NCBI RefSeq assembly: GCF_040729435.1
Contig: NZ_CP160398.1
Location: 930,001-994,000 of the forward strand
Origin: Pseudomonas sp. HOU2
GTDB taxonomy: Bacteria; Pseudomonadota; Gammaproteobacteria; Pseudomonadales; Pseudomonadaceae
DNA: 64,000 nucleotides
Direction of reading: 5' to 3'
Below the pieces are notes generated by a model. That model saw only the letters and a list, made by a program, of their open reading frames with translations, did not search any database and was not told the DNA's origin. Below, in pieces: positions 34,763 through 44,456 of this stretch (within the stretch, counting starts at the first letter, position 1; each line of letters opens with the position of its first letter). Made by a program: the position numbers and the translations under genes.

Positions 34763-35035
34763 ATGATTCGCACCATCACCCTCTCCGTGAGCTTCCCGGT
34801 GTTCGGCAGCAACTACTACGACCAGCAGGTCGTCTCGCGCAAGACCCAAGCGCTGCTGTTCAACGAAGATTTCGACGATGTGCTGATGCCCGCCGCAAGC
34901 AATCACTTCAGCAATGAGGTGGTCGGCATCAACGATCAGTTCCGCTTTCTGAGCGACATACTCGCCACCCATTTGCTGGATCTCGAGGCCACCGCGCCTG
35001 CGCAAACCAGCGTCCGGGCGAGCGCTCATTTTTAA
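34763..35035 (+). CDS. Small hypothetical protein, 90 residues
   Basis: ATG 34763 with GAGGAG at ten bases. No signal peptide; opening MIRTITLSVSFPVFGSNYYD then QQVVSRKTQALLFNEDFDDV, a likely small beta-rich cytoplasmic protein. Not recognised. It ends with a strong terminator seven bases past the stop, which supports it as a real gene. Confidence 0.6.
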   Translation: MIRTITLSVSFPVFGSNYYDQQVVSRKTQALLFNEDFDDVLMPAASNHFSNEVVGINDQFRFLSDILATHLLDLEATAPAQTSVRASAHF

Positions 35036-35042
35036 TCGACGA

Positions 35043-35070
35043 GGGCGTTCCCGTTGCAGGAACGCCCTTT
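35043..35070 (+). terminator. Rho-independent terminator
   Basis: GGGCGTTCC / GGAACGCCC, seven-base loop, TTT after. It follows the 90-residue gene and faces the 3' end of the small lipoprotein gene. Confidence 0.75.
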
Positions 35071-35080
35071 GGATTTCTAC

Positions 35081-35287
35081 TCAGTCATCGTCGCGATCAC
35101 GATAGTAACGACGCCCGTCGCGACGACCATCGTCGCGGTCATCCCAACGCCGATCATGGTCGTCATAGCGCCCGTGATCACGGTCGTAATGTCGTCCGTG
35201 GCGATGATCATCATCAAAATCCGCCACACAGCCAGCCAGAAAAACAGCAGCGGTTACCGTCAACAGCAAAGTTGTTGCACGCATCAT
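35081..35287 (-). CDS. Small lipoprotein with Asp/Arg/His-rich tail
   Basis: A 68-residue protein. The N-terminus MMRATTLLLTVTAAVFLAGC ends in the lipobox FLAGC, so it is predicted to be anchored by Cys20. The rest is made almost only of Asp, Arg, His and Tyr (DDDHRHGRHYDRDHGRYDDH), potentially metal binding but not shown. Such short charged lipoproteins are common in Pseudomonas; the role is unknown. No useful content is seen in the 240 bases between it and the lactate permease gene except the promoter side. Confidence 0.65.
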   Translation of the reverse strand: MMRATTLLLTVTAAVFLAGCVADFDDDHRHGRHYDRDHGRYDDHDRRWDDRDDGRRDGRRYYRDRDDD

Positions 35288-35527
35288 TCAAACTTCCCTA
35301 ACACCAAAGTCTTGACCACGAACGGCTGTCACTGCCCACGCCTTCAGGACGCAGTGCGCGCAGCCGCTGATACGACCGGACAAACGGACTTTGATTCACT
35401 GCCCGTCCACGACCGTTGATCGGCCCGCCGCCGGCATCCGGGCAGCGGCGAAATGCCACCTATACTGCTGCTTAGCGACTCCCACGCAACGGATCTGCGC
35501 CTCGATAACAACAAGCAGAGGTGGACC

Positions 35528-37282
35528 ATGGTCTGGCAGCAAATCTACGACCCGTTCGGCAACCCGCTGATCTCCACGCTCATGGCCGCGGTGCCGGTGG
35601 TGGTGATGCTCGCGGCGCTGGCGTTCTTTCACGTCAAGGCGCATCTGGCCGCATTGTTGGCGTTGGCTTCGGCCCTGCTCATCTCGATCTTCGCCTTCGG
35701 CATGCCGGCGAGCATGGCCGGCTCGGCGGCGTTGTTCGGCGCGGCCAATGGCTTGCTGCCGATCGGCTGGATTGTGCTCAACATCATCTTTCTGCACCGC
35801 CTGACCACCGAGAACGGCTCGTTCAAAGTGCTGCAGGATTCTCTGGCGCGGATCACCGATGACCGGCGTTTGCAGTTGCTGCTGATCGCGTTCTGCTTCG
35901 GCGCGTTTTTCGAAGGCGCGGCCGGGTTCGGTACGCCGGTGGCGGTGACCGGGGCGATTCTGATCGGCCTCGGTTTTTCGCCGTTGGCCGCCTCGGGGCT
36001 GGCGTTGATTGCCAACACCGCCCCGGTGGCGTTCGGCGCACTCGGCACGCCGATTATCACCCTGGCCAAGGTCACCGGGCTGGACGAAATGGAGCTGTCG
36101 ATGATGGTCGGTCGGCAGCTGCCGCTTTTCTCGGTGCTGGTGCCGTTCTGGTTGATCTGGGCGTTTGCCGGGTGGCGCAAGATGCTGGAGATCTGGCCGG
36201 CGATTCTGGTGGCCGGGATCAGCTTCGCGGTGCCGCAATTCCTCGTGTCGAACTTCCATGGGCCGATGCTGGTGGACGTGATCGCCGCGCTGATTTCCAT
36301 GGCCTGCCTGACGTTGTTTCTGCGAGTCTGGAAACCGGCGACGGTGTACACCTCGGCCGCCCTCTCGGGGCGAGTCGACAACTCCCGGGTCGAGGAAGAA
36401 AAAGTCAACGCCAGCCCCGCCTTCAGCGATCAGGCGCGCCCGGCGGTGATGCGCGCGTGGATGCCGTGGATCATCCTCACGGTGTTCGTGTTTGCCTGGG
36501 GCACCCAGGGCTTCAAGAACATCTTCGACGTGCGCCCGGCGCTGGACCCGGTAACCCATTCGGTGAAACTCGATGCGCAAGGCAAACCGCTGAATGAGGC
36601 CAACCCGATTTTCTCGCCGGCGCTGACCTTTACCACCCTGCACCTGCAAGTGCAGAAAGTCCCGCCCGTAGTGGCGGCGCCGAAAGCCGAAGAAGCGATC
36701 TACAAGTTCACCTGGTTCACCGCCACCGGCAGCGGCATTCTGCTGGCGGCAATCGTTGGCGGGTTGCTGATGGGTTACTCGATCCCGCAGTTGATCAGGC
36801 AGTACCTGCGCACGTTGTGGGTGGTGCGCTTTTCGCTGATCACCATTGCGGCGATGCTGGCGCTGGGGTTCCTCACGCGCTATTCGGGACTTGATGCAAC
36901 CATGGGCCTGGCGTTTGCCGCGACCGGGGTGTTCTACCCGATGTTCGGCACCCTGCTCGGCTGGCTCGGCGTGGCATTGACTGGCTCGGATACGGCGTCG
37001 AACGTGTTGTTCGGCGGGCTGCAACGGGTGACCTCGGAACAGCTGGGCATCAGCCCGGTGCTGATGGCGGCGGCCAACAGTTCCGGCGGGGTCATGGGCA
37101 AAATGGTCGATGCGCAATCGATCGTGGTCGCCTCCACCGCCACCCGCTGGTATGGGCACGAGGGCGAGATTCTGCGCTACGTGTTCTTCCACTCGATCGT
37201 GCTGGCGGTGCTGGTGGGCGGGCTTGTCACCTTGCAGGCGTATGTGGCGCCGTTCACGCACATGGTGGTTGGCGGGCATTAA
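35528..37282 (+). CDS. L-lactate permease (LctP/LldP family)
   Basis: A 584-residue membrane transporter of the lactate permease family, importing L-lactate or glycolate with protons. Some 13 to 14 hydrophobic helices are visible. Family motifs include FCFGAFFEGAAGFGTPVAVTG, APVAFGALGTPIITLAKVTG, and the C-terminal LTGSDTASNVLFGGLQ and ANSSGGVMGKMVDAQSIVVA. A soluble loop between residues 275 and 410 is typical. ATG 35528 is chosen; the open frame upstream has no ribosome site. No lactate dehydrogenase or lldR is next to it, so the regulation is unseen. Confidence 0.93.
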   Translation: MVWQQIYDPFGNPLISTLMAAVPVVVMLAALAFFHVKAHLAALLALASALLISIFAFGMPASMAGSAALFGAANGLLPIGWIVLNIIFLHRLTTENGSFKVLQDSLARITDDRRLQLLLIAFCFGAFFEGAAGFGTPVAVTGAILIGLGFSPLAASGLALIANTAPVAFGALGTPIITLAKVTGLDEMELSMMVGRQLPLFSVLVPFWLIWAFAGWRKMLEIWPAILVAGISFAVPQFLVSNFHGPMLVDVIAALISMACLTLFLRVWKPATVYTSAALSGRVDNSRVEEEKVNASPAFSDQARPAVMRAWMPWIILTVFVFAWGTQGFKNIFDVRPALDPVTHSVKLDAQGKPLNEANPIFSPALTFTTLHLQVQKVPPVVAAPKAEEAIYKFTWFTATGSGILLAAIVGGLLMGYSIPQLIRQYLRTLWVVRFSLITIAAMLALGFLTRYSGLDATMGLAFAATGVFYPMFGTLLGWLGVALTGSDTASNVLFGGLQRVTSEQLGISPVLMAAANSSGGVMGKMVDAQSIVVASTATRWYGHEGEILRYVFFHSIVLAVLVGGLVTLQAYVAPFTHMVVGGH

Positions 37283-37290
37283 TCACAATC

Positions 37291-37382
37291 CCTGTGGGAG
37301 CGGGCTTGCCCGCGATGGCGGTGTGTCATTCAAGCAATGCTGACTGACACGACCCCATCGCTGGCAAGCCAGCTCCCACAAG
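37291..37382. repeat. REP pair with arms from two families
   Basis: Left arm CTGTGGGAGCGGGCTTGCCC (GCGGGCTTGCCCGC type), right arm CATCGCTGGCAAGCCAGCTC (GCTGGCAAGCCAGC type). The hybrid pair can still fold through the shared CTGTGGGAGC ends. The rest of the 37283-37559 gap is promoter region for the molybdenum oxidoreductase. Confidence 0.75.
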
Positions 37383-37559
37383 GTCAAGCGTCGCCCAGCT
37401 CATTAATGAATCCTGCGCATAACTCTATAGCGCAAATCCGCAAAAACCTTTTCCCCTCCACGCAGGTCATTCCAAGAACGAGACCGGCAAACATGCCGGC
37501 GCGCCCCTATGGGCCCTTCAATCCCTGCCGTCCTGATTAAGCCAGAGAGGAATCGAAGC

Positions 37560-38183
37560 ATGACGATTTCCCGACGAAGATTCCTGATCCTCGGCGCGGT
37601 CACCGCCGCCGCGTTTGCAATGCCCCCCTTCATCAGCCTCAAGGCCTATGCGGCCACTCTGGAGCAGCCCGCCATGGCCAAACTGACGATCAACGTCAAC
37701 GGTAAACCCCAAGCCCTTGAGGTCGACAACCGCACCACCCTGCTCGATGCCCTGCGCGAGCACCTGCACCTGACCGGCAGCAAAAAAGGCTGCGACCACG
37801 GCCAGTGCGGCGCCTGCACCGTCATCGCCGACGGCCGCCGGATCAACTCCTGCCTCACGCTTGCGGTGATGCACGAGGGCAGCGAGATCACCACCATCGA
37901 AGGCCTCGGCATGCCCGACAACCTGCACCCGATGCAGGCCGCGTTCATCAAGCACGACGGTTATCAATGCGGCTATTGCACGCCGGGGCAGATCTGTTCG
38001 GCGGTGGCGGTGCTCAAGGAAATCCGCGAGGGCATTCCCAGCCACGTCAGCCCGAGCCTGGCCGAAGCCCCGCAACTGATTGCCAGCGAATTCCAGGAGC
38101 GCATGAGCGGCAACATCTGCCGCTGCGGCGCCTACTCCAACATCATTGAAGCCATCACTGAAGTCGCGCAGGAGCCAGCATGA
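37560..38183 (+). CDS. paoA: Aldehyde oxidoreductase 2Fe-2S subunit, Tat-exported (PaoA-like)
   Basis: A 207-residue iron-sulfur subunit of the xanthine-oxidase family. Residues 1-31 form a Tat signal ([20 protein letters not shown]). Two [2Fe-2S] cluster motifs follow: [21 protein letters not shown] in the plant-ferredoxin part, and CGYCTPGQ...CRCG in the helical part. As in E. coli PaoABC, the complex would oxidise aromatic and other aldehydes in the periplasm using molybdenum cofactor with cytosine dinucleotide. AGAGAGG precedes ATG 37560. It ends overlapping the next gene (ATGA). Confidence 0.92.
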   Translation: MTISRRRFLILGAVTAAAFAMPPFISLKAYAATLEQPAMAKLTINVNGKPQALEVDNRTTLLDALREHLHLTGSKKGCDHGQCGACTVIADGRRINSCLTLAVMHEGSEITTIEGLGMPDNLHPMQAAFIKHDGYQCGYCTPGQICSAVAVLKEIREGIPSHVSPSLAEAPQLIASEFQERMSGNICRCGAYSNIIEAITEVAQEPA

Positions 38184-39136
38184 GAGCGTTCAATTACAGC
38201 CGCGCCGACTCCCCCGCCGCAGCCGCAACGCTGGCGGCGCAGGTCGAAGGCGCGAAGTTCATCGCCGGCGGCACCAACCTGCTGGACCTGATGAAACTCG
38301 ACATCGAAACCCCGCTGCACCTGATCGACGTCAACCACCTGGGCCTCGATCAGATCGAAGCCACGCCTGAAGGCGGATTGCGCATCGGCGCGCTGGTGCG
38401 CAACACCGATCTGGCCGCCGACAGCCGCGTGCGCAAGGATTACGCTTTGCTCTCCCGCGCCCTGCTCGCCGGCGCTTCCGGGCAGTTGCGCAACATGGCG
38501 AGCACCGCCGGCAACCTGCTGCAACGCACCCGCTGCCCGTATTTCTATGACGTCAATCAGGCCTGCAACAAACGCCAGCCCGGCAGCGGCTGCGCGGCGA
38601 TTGGCGGGGTCAGCCGGCAACTGGGACTGATCGGCGTCAGCGACGCCTGCATCGCCACCCACCCCAGTGACATGGCGATTGCCATGCGCGCCCTCGATGC
38701 GCAGGTTGAAACGGTGAAGCCGGACGGCAGTACGCGCAGCATTGCCATCGCCGATTTCCATCAACTCCCCGGCAACACGCCGAACATCGAAACCAGCCTC
38801 ACGCCCGGCGAGTTCATCACTTCGGTAACCCTGCCGGCCCCGGTTGGCGGCACGCACATTTATCACAAGGTGCGCGATCGCTCGTCGTACGCTTTCGCGC
38901 TGGTGTCGGTTGGTTTGATCCTGCAAAAGGACGGCAGCGGCCGTGTGGCGGTCGGCGGTATTGCGCCGAAACCGTGGCGGGTCGAAGACGCCGACGCGCT
39001 GCTGCCCAAAGGCGCAAAAGCCGTCAGCGAACGCCTGCTCGACGGTGCCACGCCAACCCACGACAACCAATTCAAACTGACCCTGGTCGAGCGCACGCTC
39101 GGCTCGGTGTTGGCGCAAGCGAGGGATGAAGCATGA
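38180..39136 (+). CDS. paoB: Aldehyde oxidoreductase FAD-binding subunit (PaoB-like)
   Basis: A 318-residue flavin subunit. The FAD pyrophosphate loop is [15 protein letters not shown] near residues 28-42. The insertion [20 protein letters not shown]...CAAIGG with its three to four cysteines is what binds the extra [4Fe-4S] cluster in PaoB of E. coli. It transfers electrons from PaoC through PaoA to an acceptor. Both ends overlap adjacent genes by four bases. Confidence 0.92.
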   Translation: MRAFNYSRADSPAAAATLAAQVEGAKFIAGGTNLLDLMKLDIETPLHLIDVNHLGLDQIEATPEGGLRIGALVRNTDLAADSRVRKDYALLSRALLAGASGQLRNMASTAGNLLQRTRCPYFYDVNQACNKRQPGSGCAAIGGVSRQLGLIGVSDACIATHPSDMAIAMRALDAQVETVKPDGSTRSIAIADFHQLPGNTPNIETSLTPGEFITSVTLPAPVGGTHIYHKVRDRSSYAFALVSVGLILQKDGSGRVAVGGIAPKPWRVEDADALLPKGAKAVSERLLDGATPTHDNQFKLTLVERTLGSVLAQARDEA

Positions 39137-41328
39137 AGTTCGACACGCCCGCCACCACCAACCCGATCGACCAACTCAAGGTCGTCGGCAAACCCACCGA
39201 CCGCATTGAAGGCCCGCTGAAAACCAGCGGTCAGGCACCGTATGCCTACGAGCAGCACGAGGCCGTGGCGAATCAGGCTTACGGTTTCATGGTCGGCTCG
39301 GCCATCGCCAAGGGCCGCATCAGTCACATCGATCTCGACGCCGCCGAAGCCTCGCCGGGCGTGCTGGCCATCGTCACCGCCGCCAACGCCGGCAAGCTCG
39401 GCAAGGGCAAATACAACTCGGCACCGCTGCTGGGCGGGCCCGAGGTGCAGCACTATCACCAGGCCGTGGCGCTGGTGGTCGCCGAAACCTTCGAACAGGC
39501 CCGCGCTGCGGCGCAATTGGTCAAAGTCGATTACGTCACGGCCAAAGGCGAGTTCGAGCTGGCCAACGTGCTTGACCAAGGCGTCGAAGACGACGAGTTG
39601 CCCGACGTCACCCACGGCGATTTCGACAAAGCCTTCGCCGCCGCGCCGGTGCAGTTCGACCAGACCTACACCACCCCGGACCAGTCCCACGCGATGATGG
39701 AGCCGCACGCGACCCTGGCCGCGTGGAAAGGTGATCATCTGACCTTGTGGACCTCCAATCAAATGATCGCCTGGAGCGTCGGCGACGTCGCCACCACCCT
39801 TGGCCTGCCCAAGGAAAACGTGCGCCTGATCTCGCCGTACATTGGTGGCGGCTTCGGCGGCAAACTGTTCATTCGTGCCGACGCGATTCTCGCCGCCCTC
39901 GGTGCGCGCCTGGCCAATCGCCCGGTGAAAGTCGCCCTCGCCCGCCCGCAAATGGCCAACAACACCACCCACCGCCCGGCCACGATCCAGCGCATTCGGA
40001 TGGGCGCCACGGCGGACGGCAAGCTCAGCGCCATCGCTCACGAAGGCTGGTCGGGCAACCTCAAGGACGGCAAGGTCGAAGTCGCCGCGCAACCGAGCCA
40101 GCTGCTTTATGCCGGGGAAAACCGCCGGGTGACCATGCGCCGGGCGCCACTGGATCTGCCCGAAGGCAACTCCATGCGCGCGCCGGGTGAAGCGCCGGGG
40201 CTGATGGCGCTGGAAATCGCCATGGACGAGATGGCCGAGCAGCTCAAGCTCGATCCGGTGCAGTTCCGCATCCTCAATGACACGCAAGTCGATCCGGTGA
40301 AAACCGAGCGTCCGTTTTCCCAGCGCCGGCTGATCGAATGCCTGCAGACCGGCGCCGAGAAATTCGGCTGGAACCAGCGCAACGCCAAACCCGGCAGTCG
40401 TCGTGAGGGTCGCTGGCTGATCGGCATGGGCGTCGCCGCCGCGTTTCGCAACAACCTGCTGCTGAAGTCCGGCGCCCGGGTGCGGCTGGAGCGCGACGGC
40501 AAGGTCACGGTGGAAACCGACATGACCGACATCGGCACCGGCAGTTACACCATCATCGCCCAGACTGCGGCCGAGATGATGGGCGTACCTCTGGCGGATG
40601 TGACGGTGCATCTGGGCGATTCGAACTTCCCGGTGTCGTCCGGCTCCGGCGGCCAGTTCGGCGGCAATTGCTCGACTGCCGGGGTGTATGCCGCGTGCAT
40701 GAAACTGCGCGAAGCCGTCGCGAGAAAACTCGGCATGGCCGGCGATGAGGTCGAGTTCGCCGACAGTCAGGTCCGCGCCGGCGGCAAGACCCTGGCGCTG
40801 CGTGATGCGGCAAAAGATGGCGTGGTCGAAGCCGAGGACAGCATCGAGTTCGCCGACCTCGCCAAGCAGTATCAGCAATCGACTTTCGGCGCGCATTTCG
40901 TGGAGGTTGCGGTGGATGCAGCGACCGGCGAAGTCCGCGTGCGGCGCATGCTCGGGGTGTGCGCGGCGGGACGGATTCTCAACCCGAAAGCCGCGCGCAG
41001 CCAGGTGATCGGCGCGATGACCATGGGCGTCGGTGCGGCGCTGATGGAAGAGCTGGCGGTGGACAAACGGCTGGGCTTTTTCGTCAATCACGATCTGGCC
41101 GGATACGAGGTGCCGGTACACGCCGACATCCCGCATCAGGAGGTGATTTTCCTCGACGAAACCGATCCGATTTCGTCGCCGATGAAAGCCAAGGGTGTGG
41201 GTGAATTGGGGATTTGCGGCGTGAGTGCGGCGGTGGCGAATGCGATCTACAACGCCACCGGGGCGCGGGTGCGTGAGTATCCGATTACGCTGGACAAGAT
41301 CCTCGATTCGTTGCCGGAGATGATCTGA
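39133..41328 (+). CDS. paoC: Aldehyde oxidoreductase molybdenum-binding subunit (PaoC-like)
   Basis: A 731-residue catalytic subunit of the xanthine-oxidase family. It includes [18 protein letters not shown] and [20 protein letters not shown] of the cofactor pocket, [15 protein letters not shown], and the C-terminal [17 protein letters not shown] with the catalytic Glu (GELG). It oxidises aldehydes to acids. The chaperone PaoD that inserts the cytosine-dinucleotide cofactor is not in this window; a long REP-type element follows. The cofactor precursor could be supplied by the MoaCDE set at the start of the window. Confidence 0.93.
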   Translation: MKFDTPATTNPIDQLKVVGKPTDRIEGPLKTSGQAPYAYEQHEAVANQAYGFMVGSAIAKGRISHIDLDAAEASPGVLAIVTAANAGKLGKGKYNSAPLLGGPEVQHYHQAVALVVAETFEQARAAAQLVKVDYVTAKGEFELANVLDQGVEDDELPDVTHGDFDKAFAAAPVQFDQTYTTPDQSHAMMEPHATLAAWKGDHLTLWTSNQMIAWSVGDVATTLGLPKENVRLISPYIGGGFGGKLFIRADAILAALGARLANRPVKVALARPQMANNTTHRPATIQRIRMGATADGKLSAIAHEGWSGNLKDGKVEVAAQPSQLLYAGENRRVTMRRAPLDLPEGNSMRAPGEAPGLMALEIAMDEMAEQLKLDPVQFRILNDTQVDPVKTERPFSQRRLIECLQTGAEKFGWNQRNAKPGSRREGRWLIGMGVAAAFRNNLLLKSGARVRLERDGKVTVETDMTDIGTGSYTIIAQTAAEMMGVPLADVTVHLGDSNFPVSSGSGGQFGGNCSTAGVYAACMKLREAVARKLGMAGDEVEFADSQVRAGGKTLALRDAAKDGVVEAEDSIEFADLAKQYQQSTFGAHFVEVAVDAATGEVRVRRMLGVCAAGRILNPKAARSQVIGAMTMGVGAALMEELAVDKRLGFFVNHDLAGYEVPVHADIPHQEVIFLDETDPISSPMKAKGVGELGICGVSAAVANAIYNATGARVREYPITLDKILDSLPEMI

Positions 41329-41342
41329 GCAACCTGGAAAAG

Positions 41343-41502
41343 CCCCTCACCCTAACCCTCTCCCAAAGGGAGAGGGGACTGACCGAGTTGTCTTATGGGA
41401 TGCGCCGACATGAGAGGTCGTGTCGATTATGGACTCAGCGTAGTGCTCACAGACATCCCCCAATCGGCCCCCTCTCCCTCCGGGAGAGGGCTGGGGTGAG
41501 GG
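41343..41502. repeat. Long inverted repeat of the CCCTCACCC...CTCTCCC family
   Basis: Third copy of the element seen at 2785 and 23942: CCCCTCACCCTAACCCTCTC at the left, GGCTGGGGTGAGGG at the right, and an interior with GACCGAGTTGTCTTATGGG and GTCGATTATGGACTC. It lies between the convergent paoC-like and cupin genes. Confidence 0.8.
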
Positions 41503-41509
41503 AACCGCG

Positions 41510-41932
41510 TCACTCGGATCGCAAATACTGCTCAGCACTCACCTGCTCCATCCACTCCACCACTTCACCTTCCAGCACTTCGGCAATCGCAATGTGCGTC
41601 ATCGCCGTGGTCGGCGCGGCGCCATGCCAGTGCTTCACCTGCGGCGCGATCCACACGGTATCGCCGGGGCGGATCTCGCGAACCGGTTGCCCCCACTCCT
41701 GCACAAAACCCGAACCGGCGGTGACGATCAGCGTCTGACCCAACGGATGGGTGTGCCACGCCGTCCGCGCACCCGGCTCGAAAGTCACCGTGGCACCGCT
41801 GACTCGCGCCGCCTCGCTACCCTTGAACGGCGCGTCAACGCGCACAGTGCCGGTGAACCAATCCGCCGGGCCTCGGGCCGAAGCTTGTGAGCCAGTCGGG
41901 GTGACAGTGACGCCTGAGATATGTGCATTCAT
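41510..41932 (-). CDS. Cupin-domain protein ((R)-mandelonitrile lyase/quercetinase-like)
   Basis: A 140-residue single cupin. Motif 1 is [26 protein letters not shown] with His-His-Gln metal ligands, motif 2 [18 protein letters not shown] with its His. The family includes bacterial cupin (R)-mandelonitrile lyases as well as many uncharacterised proteins, so the substrate is not decided. The ATG at 41932 is preferred to a GTG just upstream. It is divergent from a LysR gene across a REP hairpin, a frequent arrangement for these cupins and their activator. Confidence 0.85.
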   Translation of the reverse strand: MNAHISGVTVTPTGSQASARGPADWFTGTVRVDAPFKGSEAARVSGATVTFEPGARTAWHTHPLGQTLIVTAGSGFVQEWGQPVREIRPGDTVWIAPQVKHWHGAAPTTAMTHIAIAEVLEGEVVEWMEQVSAEQYLRSE

Positions 41933-41962
41933 CACAAGACTCCAAATCTGTAAGAGATCTCC

Positions 41963-42048
41963 CTGTAGGAGCTGCCGCAGGCTGCGATCTTTTGATGTTG
42001 GTTTTGAGGATCAAGATCAAAAGATCGCAGCCTTCGGCAGCTCCTACA
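41963..42048. repeat. REP hairpin (GTAGGAGCTGCCG family)
   Basis: Arms CTGTAGGAGCTGCCGCAGGC and CGCAGCCTTCGGCAGCTCCT, differing by one change in the stem, in the divergent region between the cupin and LysR genes. Confidence 0.85.
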
Positions 42049-42130
42049 AAGGAACTTGCGTCACTTTAGCGGGCCGTACTCTTCAGATAATCGACTAGAA
42101 TTCGAAATAACTTATGCAGGACACTCATTA

Positions 42131-43024
42131 ATGCTTCGAGAAAACGCCAGTGACCTGCTCGCCTTCCTCGCGGTGGCCCGCGAGCGCAGTTTCACCAAAG
42201 CCGCTGCCAAACTGGGCGTTTCGCAATCGGCGCTCAGCCACACCATCCGCGCCCTCGAAGCGCGCCTTGGCCTGCGCCTGCTGACCCGCACCACCCGCAG
42301 CGTCTCGCCCACCGAAGCCGGCGAACATCTGCTGCAGACCATCGGCCCGCGTTTCGAAGAGATCGAATCTGAACTGGCGGCCCTGAGCAACCTGCGCGAA
42401 ACCCCGGCGGGAAAGATCCGCATCAGTGCCACCGACCACTCGCTGAACTGGCTGCTGCGTCCGGTGCTCAAGGAATTCCTGCCCCAGTATCCGGACATCG
42501 CCGTCGAGGTGATCTGCGATTACGGTTTCGTCGACATCGCCGGGCTCGGTTTCGACGCCGGGGTGCGCCTGGGCGAAGACGTCGCCCAAGGCATGATCGC
42601 CACCCGCATCGGCCCGGACATGCGCATGGCGGTGGTCGGCTCGCCAGCCTATTTCGCCAAGCGGGAAAAGCCGCAAACGCCACGGGATCTGACCACCCAC
42701 GCCTGCAACAACCTGCGTCTGCCCACCAACGGCGGGCTGTACACCTGGGAGTTCGAGAAGGACGGCGAAAGCCTCAAGGTGCGAGTATCCGGGCAAGTCA
42801 CCCTGAACGGCGTCTACCCGCTGCTCGACGCCGCACTGGACGGTTTTGGCCTGAGCTACATCCCGGAAAACATCGTCGCGCCGTATCTGGCCGACGGGCG
42901 TCTGCTGCAAGTGCTGGCAGACTGGTGCCCGACTTTCGCCGGTTACCACCTGTACTACCCGAGCCGGCGGCAGGCGGCGCCGGCGTTTGCGTTGTTGGTG
43001 GAGGCTTTGCGGTATCGCGGGTGA
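42131..43024 (+). CDS. LysR-family regulator, probably of the cupin gene
   Basis: A 297-residue LysR protein of the CrgA/DmlR type. The helix-turn-helix is at residues 8-50 (LLAFLAVARERSFTKAAAKLGVSQSALSHTIRALEARLGLRLL), the linker TTRSVSPTEAGEHLL, and the effector domain from about 90 with GKIRISATDHSLNWLLRPVL. ATG 42131 gives the family's usual N-terminus. Divergent from the cupin gene, which is its likely target. Confidence 0.9.
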   Translation: MLRENASDLLAFLAVARERSFTKAAAKLGVSQSALSHTIRALEARLGLRLLTRTTRSVSPTEAGEHLLQTIGPRFEEIESELAALSNLRETPAGKIRISATDHSLNWLLRPVLKEFLPQYPDIAVEVICDYGFVDIAGLGFDAGVRLGEDVAQGMIATRIGPDMRMAVVGSPAYFAKREKPQTPRDLTTHACNNLRLPTNGGLYTWEFEKDGESLKVRVSGQVTLNGVYPLLDAALDGFGLSYIPENIVAPYLADGRLLQVLADWCPTFAGYHLYYPSRRQAAPAFALLVEALRYRG

Positions 43025-43042
43025 AAAATCTGCCGGGACCTA

Positions 43043-43246
43043 TCATTTTTTATAGCAACCCGCCGCCCCCCACTGGGCTTTCGCCTTTTTGTTCGCGGCC
43101 TCCAGAGAGCTGGCGGTGACAGTAGTATTTTGCCCGCGCTGCATTCCAAGACAGATGTATTCGGCACTCGCGGCGTAAGCGCCCAATGACATCAACAGAA
43201 AGCATACCGCAACGCGACCGACGAGCCTGTTGGCTGAAGCGTTCAT
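43043..43246 (-). CDS. Small exported protein, 67 residues
   Basis: The N-terminus RLVGRVAVCFLLMSLGAYAA with cleavage near ASA-EYI is a signal peptide. The mature part of about 40 residues has two cysteines (YICLGMQ and AGCYKK) and ends with two lysines. ASSLEAANKKAKAQWG suggests a short helix. Not recognised. It lies alone between the LysR gene and the reductase. Confidence 0.6.
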   Translation of the reverse strand: MNASANRLVGRVAVCFLLMSLGAYAASAEYICLGMQRGQNTTVTASSLEAANKKAKAQWGAAGCYKK

Positions 43247-43308
43247 GATCTGCCTGCTTTATTCAAGCCAGTGAATCTGCATGATCATGTGCTGGGGTCG
43301 CCCTTCCA

Positions 43309-43326
43309 ACTGTCAGACCTGACAGT
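43309..43326. other. Perfect palindrome ACTGTCAG-AC-CTGACAGT
   Basis: An eight-base inverted repeat with a two-base centre in the 138-base gap between the small exported protein gene and the reductase gene. It is about 60 bases upstream of the small gene's start, so it may be an operator for it. No T-run follows, so it is not a terminator. Confidence 0.4.
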
Positions 43327-43384
43327 CTTTCAGACGCGTTCGCGATAAAGCTGCGCGTTAAAGCCTTGATCTGTCACAGATGGA

Positions 43385-44344
43385 TCAGCCCAACAGCGCA
43401 ATCAACTGATGCCGCTGCGCATCGGTGAGCATCGGCCCGAATCCGGCCCCGGCGTTGTCGGCCATGTAGCGCGGATTGCCGGTGCCGGGAATCACGCAGG
43501 TCACCGCCGGGTGCGACAGTAGAAACTTCAGCGCCAGTTGTGCCCAGCTGTTGACCTGCACGTCTGACACCCACGCCGGCAGCGGCTTGCCCTTGAGCCG
43601 CGCGAGCAACCCGCCACCGCCGAATGGCCGATTGCAGATCACCGCCACCCCGCGCTCGCGGCACAGCGGCAGAATGCGTTTTTCCACGCCACGGTCGTCG
43701 AGGGCGTAGTTGATTTGTAAAAAGTCGAGCTGTTCGGCCTTGAGTGCAGCTTCGACTTCATCGTAGGCCGACGGCGTGTAATGGGTGATGCCGATGTAGC
43801 GGATGCGGCCCTGGGCTTTCCACTCGCGCAGGGTCGGCAGATGGGTTTGCCAGTCCAGCAGGTTGTGGATCTGCATCAGGTCGATGCGCTCGGTACGCAG
43901 CAGGCTGAAGGATTTTTCCATCTGCGCGATGCCCTCCTCGCGCCCGCGTGTCCACACTTTGGTCGCCAGAAAGGCCGGCGAGCGTGGTTCGTGGATCGAC
44001 AACAACTCGCCAGTGGTCTGCTCGGCGCGGCCGTACATCGGTGAGCTGTCGATCAGCGTGCCGCCCTTTTTGAACAGCTCGTCGAGCACTGCCGGCAATT
44101 GCTTGTAGGCGGTGTCGCCGGGCGCGACGTCGAAGCCGCGATACGTGCCCAGGCCCACCATGGGCAGCCGCTCGGAGCTTGAAGGGATGGAGCGGGTCTG
44201 CATGGTCTGGTCTCCTGCCTGGCTCGGCGAAATGGCAGTCGGCGGCGTGGCAGTGGCCAGCGCCCGGTCGAAGGTGAAGACCGCCGAAACCCCGGCAGCC
44301 AGCGTGAGCAATCGGCGACGGGAGCAACCCTCAGTGTGGCTCAT
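43385..44344 (-). CDS. Aldo/keto reductase with Tat-like signal
   Basis: A 319-residue aldo/keto reductase. The N-terminus SRRRLLTLAAGVSAVFTFDR looks like a Tat signal, so the enzyme may be periplasmic. The catalytic set is present: Asp and Tyr in GGTLIDSSPMYGRAE, Lys in FLATKVWT, His in LMQIHNLLDW. The NADPH-binding end is VIPGTGNPRYMADNAGAG. The substrate is unknown. It is divergent from the hydrolase gene, with 112 bases between. A frame open upstream is not used because ATG 44344 gives the signal directly. Confidence 0.85.
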   Translation of the reverse strand: MSHTEGCSRRRLLTLAAGVSAVFTFDRALATATPPTAISPSQAGDQTMQTRSIPSSSERLPMVGLGTYRGFDVAPGDTAYKQLPAVLDELFKKGGTLIDSSPMYGRAEQTTGELLSIHEPRSPAFLATKVWTRGREEGIAQMEKSFSLLRTERIDLMQIHNLLDWQTHLPTLREWKAQGRIRYIGITHYTPSAYDEVEAALKAEQLDFLQINYALDDRGVEKRILPLCRERGVAVICNRPFGGGGLLARLKGKPLPAWVSDVQVNSWAQLALKFLLSHPAVTCVIPGTGNPRYMADNAGAGFGPMLTDAQRHQLIALLG

Positions 44345-44456
44345 GCTGGTTCCCCTGCTGCGTGAATCTGTTGCACGTTGTGTGCGACGCCTGCCCGTCC
44401 GCTGCGCTGGACTACACTGCGACAGCGAACACCCGCGCCCCGTTAAAGTTAGCCGA

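Noticed and set aside
35396..37279. 627-codon frame opposite the lactate permease
   Set aside because: Rich in Arg, His and Gln as expected for the complement of a membrane protein gene; no domain.
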